From the NCBI GenBank assembly GCA_016200765.1, contig JACQEC010000276.1, positions 1 to 6,663 on the forward strand: a stretch of DNA of 6,663 nt. The letters are read 5' to 3'. The notes under the pieces were generated by a model. It was not told the origin of the DNA, made no database searches, and was given only the letters and a program-made list of their open reading frames with translations. Below are positions 6,301-6,663 of the stretch, piece by piece; the first letter of the stretch is position 1, and every line of letters starts with the position of its first letter. Source of the stretch: Chloroflexota bacterium. GTDB lineage: Bacteria > Chloroflexota > Anaerolineae > JACRMK01. The position numbers and the translations under genes were made by a program.

Positions 6301-6663
6301 GGTGTCGTTTTTCTACACGCAGACCAATACAACGTATAACGGCACGCTGCTGAAGCCGGATATAGATGCTGCGGCGGGCAGTCAAGTGCTTGACCTGTCG
6401 TGCCTCGATTTGGGGAGCTACTACCTCTATGCGTCCATTGACAATGGGGTTAACGCGGTCGGGTATGCCTTTAGCCCCGGGCCTCTGACGGTCACGCTGC
6501 CACCGACACCGGTGGTCACGTTGGCGAAGCCGTCTGGGAGTGATCAGGTGGTGCGCTGCGGCGAGTTTTCGCAGGACGTGCTGAGAAACGCATGGGACAT
6601 GAGCTCGTCGGCGGACATTGACGCGGGCCAGATCCCGCAGATCACGCCGCCCGTGTTTGCTAA
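3386..6663 (+). CDS. Very large exported repeat protein of beta-sandwich and Ig-like modules, 3'-truncated by the window edge
   Basis: The frame stays open for 1,092 codons to the window edge with no stop. The N-terminus is strongly basic (many Lys/Arg in residues 4-29) and is followed by one hydrophobic segment, about 33-49 (AVPIGLLLLPVIWFIVS). This is a signal peptide or signal anchor; IFA followed by D at 53-56 is a possible signal-peptidase site. The rest is rich in Thr, Ser, Asn, Asp and Trp and built of repeats. Each repeat has a lead strand (TVTLxxP), a PWDM/TWDM/AWDM-type motif, a jelly-roll-like part (DPxFWL, PIDAS.Y..L, GW..Y..DLS, LR.DP, DW..L.DP), then an Ig-like part (Y..TW...GNYYVHVS). 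Tops are at 3572, 4397, 4907, 5768 and 6512. The jelly-roll resembles carbohydrate-binding beta-sandwiches, but no catalytic or ligand site can be assigned. It starts 7 nt after the glycosyltransferase stop, so it is probably cotranscribed. ATG 3386 is the outermost start; GTG 3404 has the better ribosome site. The exact function is unknown. Confidence 0.9.
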   Translation, partial: MGGKPCVKKLNVVLRLKRPRIGVAGKHVRLTHAVPIGLLLLPVIWFIVSPHHIFADLMSSPGLTVTVTEPNGVGDKFKEETDFATVVLGDPWDMNQSTDIKVNGPVDNPGRGFGGASFASGVFSGTTISNDAYFWLLHQGYPQANNVDPHSGLVNPIDASKYTRLTFRLYRDDGNTNVPVRVYWYKAGDEVTGQPSGTSVGLTPYAGWHVYSLDLSNPANASTGSWSGQITGIRIDPTSTSDATFSGKLVQLDWARLTDPTSGTTYNVTWTSNLSSGSALASVFLDDDNNFNNGTLATIGASILVTNTTGAYAWKPQGMPPGNYYVHVSMGTDYAGVVRGDPWDFNQSTDYVATYNLSNVVTAGGIFSGTSTSNDPQIWMNVDATNPISTSLFHTLVISINVSSRVDFMVLWTRQGDPGPWQGQSRFVSIDPGWRAVSIELSNPSNIALGSWSGSATDFRVDPGTVSGVTYQIAWVGVTSGVTPTLESDLSPAVGTSTGPLTVNQAPIATFIAPSMTSGDDYATTVLAAPWNPGLSSTFVRTDELTNTIYAGNILTATSVSGLHVGCGVGDCGDPELWLNVSPDPSRFIDAARFKYITLKYWNEIEQDVFGGSVLRFLWTPTIFPNDISTIDDVVVRDGWPSYTAADGYHTYQFNLQNLLMEPEGGVCTVANCWGWNDSHGRISQLRFDPIEVPYGSTFHVQQILLTADPVASGSYTISWSLQNTDDTATVSAYYYTNPLSKTLIGSAQQPTSTLVWNTTPLPSATYTVELQVNDGYNTTIWPSRVPVIVRPPPVITLTKPTGSDQVTRAREFSENVLGNTWDMSSSADIDASQIPQITPPVFANGVMSFTTTGTDPSFWLSWDNARPIDASLYKTFCFRMYSSQASQWQVFWYDQAEVAYSSNLSLTLPGWNTYSVDLSTYPNWTGSLKRLRLDPVFTAGIQLQVDWVKLVDPTNSFYTATWTTANGSGARVSFFYTQTNTTYNGTLLKPDIDAAAGSQVLDLSCLDLGSYYLYASIDNGVNAVGYAFSPGPLTVTLPPTPVVTLAKPSGSDQVVRCGEFSQDVLRNAWDMSSSADIDAGQIPQITPPVFA
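3388..3394 (+). promoter_or_regulatory. Shine-Dalgarno-like GGGAGGG favouring GTG 3404 as start
   Basis: GGGAGGG lies 9 nt before GTG 3404, a good ribosome-binding distance. It would give a protein beginning MKKLNV, typical for an exported protein. The ATG at 3386 has only AGGGGG ending 3 nt before it, which is too close for a standard site, although reinitiation after the stop at 3376-3378 could serve it. The two starts differ by six residues and do not change the export signal. Confidence 0.5.
3482..3532 (+). other. Hydrophobic export segment (signal peptide core or signal anchor)
   Basis: These bases encode AVPIGLLLLPVIWFIVS, the only clearly hydrophobic stretch seen in the large protein. 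It follows about 30 residues rich in Lys and Arg, so the positive-inside rule places the rest of the chain outside the membrane. No LPXTG or other C-terminal anchor can be judged because the gene leaves the window. Confidence 0.75.
3572..4396 (+). repeat. Protein module 1 (beta-sandwich plus Ig-like), 275 codons
   Basis: Starts LTVTVTEPNG and has GDPWDMNQSTD with Trp at 3659. The jelly-roll-like part carries PIDASKYTRLTFRLYRDD, GWHVYSLDLS, IRIDP and closes with LDWARLTDP (4139-4165). The Ig-like part begins TYNVTW (4178) and ends GNYYVHVS, with an acidic loop LDDDNNFNNGT that could bind calcium (inference). It runs into module 2 without the Pro-rich hinge and lead strand seen before modules 4 and 5. 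Confidence 0.75.
4397..4906 (+). repeat. Protein module 2, shortened (170 codons)
   Basis: Begins VRGDPWDFNQSTD (Trp at 4412) and follows the jelly-roll pattern through GWRAVSIELSNPSN, GSWSGSATDFRVDP. The closing strand (LDWARLTDP in module 1) is missing: VDPG joins directly to a segment resembling the start of the Ig-like part (GVTYQIAW). That Ig-like part is cut to a short linker before LTVNQAP. It looks like an internal in-frame deletion relative to the other modules. Confidence 0.65.
4907..5767 (+). repeat. Protein module 3, divergent and cysteine-bearing (287 codons)
   Basis: Lead strand IATFIAPSMTSGDDYATTV, then AAPWNPG in place of GDPWDM (Trp at 4976). It keeps DPELWL, FIDAARFKYITL, a Y..YQFNL strand and LRFDP, and closes without the DW..L motif (ILLTADP). 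The Ig-like part starts SYTISW (5528). Two CX4C pairs (5084/5099 and 5387/5402) sit in extra loops not present in the other modules, making it the longest copy. Confidence 0.7.
5768..6511 (+). repeat. Protein module 4 (248 codons)
   Basis: Starts VITLTKPTGSDQV, with GNTWDMSSSADID (Trp at 5849). The jelly-roll carries DPSFWLSWDNARPIDASLY, WQVFWYDQ, GWNTYSVDLS, LRLDP and DWVKLVDP. The Ig-like part runs from FYTATW (6257) to SYYLYASIDNG and then the hinge PLTVTLPPTP. It is the cleanest example of a full module, and its 744-bp length is the period separating it from module 5. Confidence 0.8.
5849..5919 (+). repeat. Near-identical 71-bp direct repeat, copy 1
   Basis: It begins tgggacatgagctcgtcggc and encodes WDMSSSADIDASQIPQITPP and following residues. 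It matches 6593-6663 at 69 of 71 bases, with the differences at 5882 and 5905. The 81 bp just before it matches the other copy at only about 55 of 81. Confidence 0.9.
6512..6663 (+). repeat. Protein module 5, start only (cut by window edge)
   Basis: VVTLAKPSGSDQVVRCGEFSQDVLRNAWDM aligns without gaps to module 4 at an offset of 744 bp. It continues as SSSADIDAGQIPQITPPVFA up to the last base. At least one more module is therefore present beyond the window. Confidence 0.85.
6593..6663 (+). repeat. Near-identical 71-bp direct repeat, copy 2, running off the window
   Basis: This copy lies 744 bp after copy 1, exactly 248 codons, in the same frame. Identity is still maintained at the last base, so the repeat extends past the edge and its true length is unknown. 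The differences from copy 1 are at 6626 and 6649. Confidence 0.9.

Overview
The window is GC-rich, almost entirely coding, and transcribed in one direction. It holds three consecutive plus-strand genes. Two are glycosyltransferase genes that overlap by the ATGA tetranucleotide. They are followed after 7 nt by the start of a very large exported repeat protein. The first gene is cut by the left edge and the third by the right edge. No RNA gene, CRISPR array, insertion sequence or integrase is visible. Gene style points tentatively to an uncultured Chloroflexota-like bacterium: fused glycosyltransferases with Pro/Ala linkers, and beta-rich Thr/Ser surface repeats carrying a recurring PWDM-type motif. 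No phylogenetic marker is present, so this is a weak inference.

Region 1 (left edge to 1528) encodes the C-terminal part of a GT-B fold glycosyltransferase of the GT4 type. Its reading frame is open to the left edge and the extra codons align with the middle of the next protein. The true gene is therefore probably longer and may carry an upstream GT2 domain outside the window.

Region 2 (1525-3378) encodes a GT2 glycosyltransferase of the rhamnosyltransferase-like class, fused to the same helical linker, a GT-B acceptor half and the same C-terminal tail as protein 1. The whole donor-sugar-binding half of the GT-B domain is missing, about 180 residues compared with protein 1, yet the frame is intact. 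The two genes look like an old tandem duplication of one multidomain architecture, in which one copy lost half of its second enzyme.

Region 3 (3386 to the right edge) is one uninterrupted frame of more than 1,090 codons. It has a basic N-terminus, one hydrophobic segment, and then at least five copies of a beta-sandwich plus Ig-like module. Copies 4 and 5 are collinear with a 744-bp period. The DNA is about 68% identical over the first 81 bp of the unit, then jumps to 69/71 identical and stays so to the window edge. This suggests recent exchange or duplication of modules in a size-variable surface protein.

Together the locus reads as a cell-surface cluster. Two cytoplasmic or membrane-associated sugar transferases probably build a polysaccharide or glycan, and the exported repeat protein could bind it, carry it or sit beside it. 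That link rests on gene order only.
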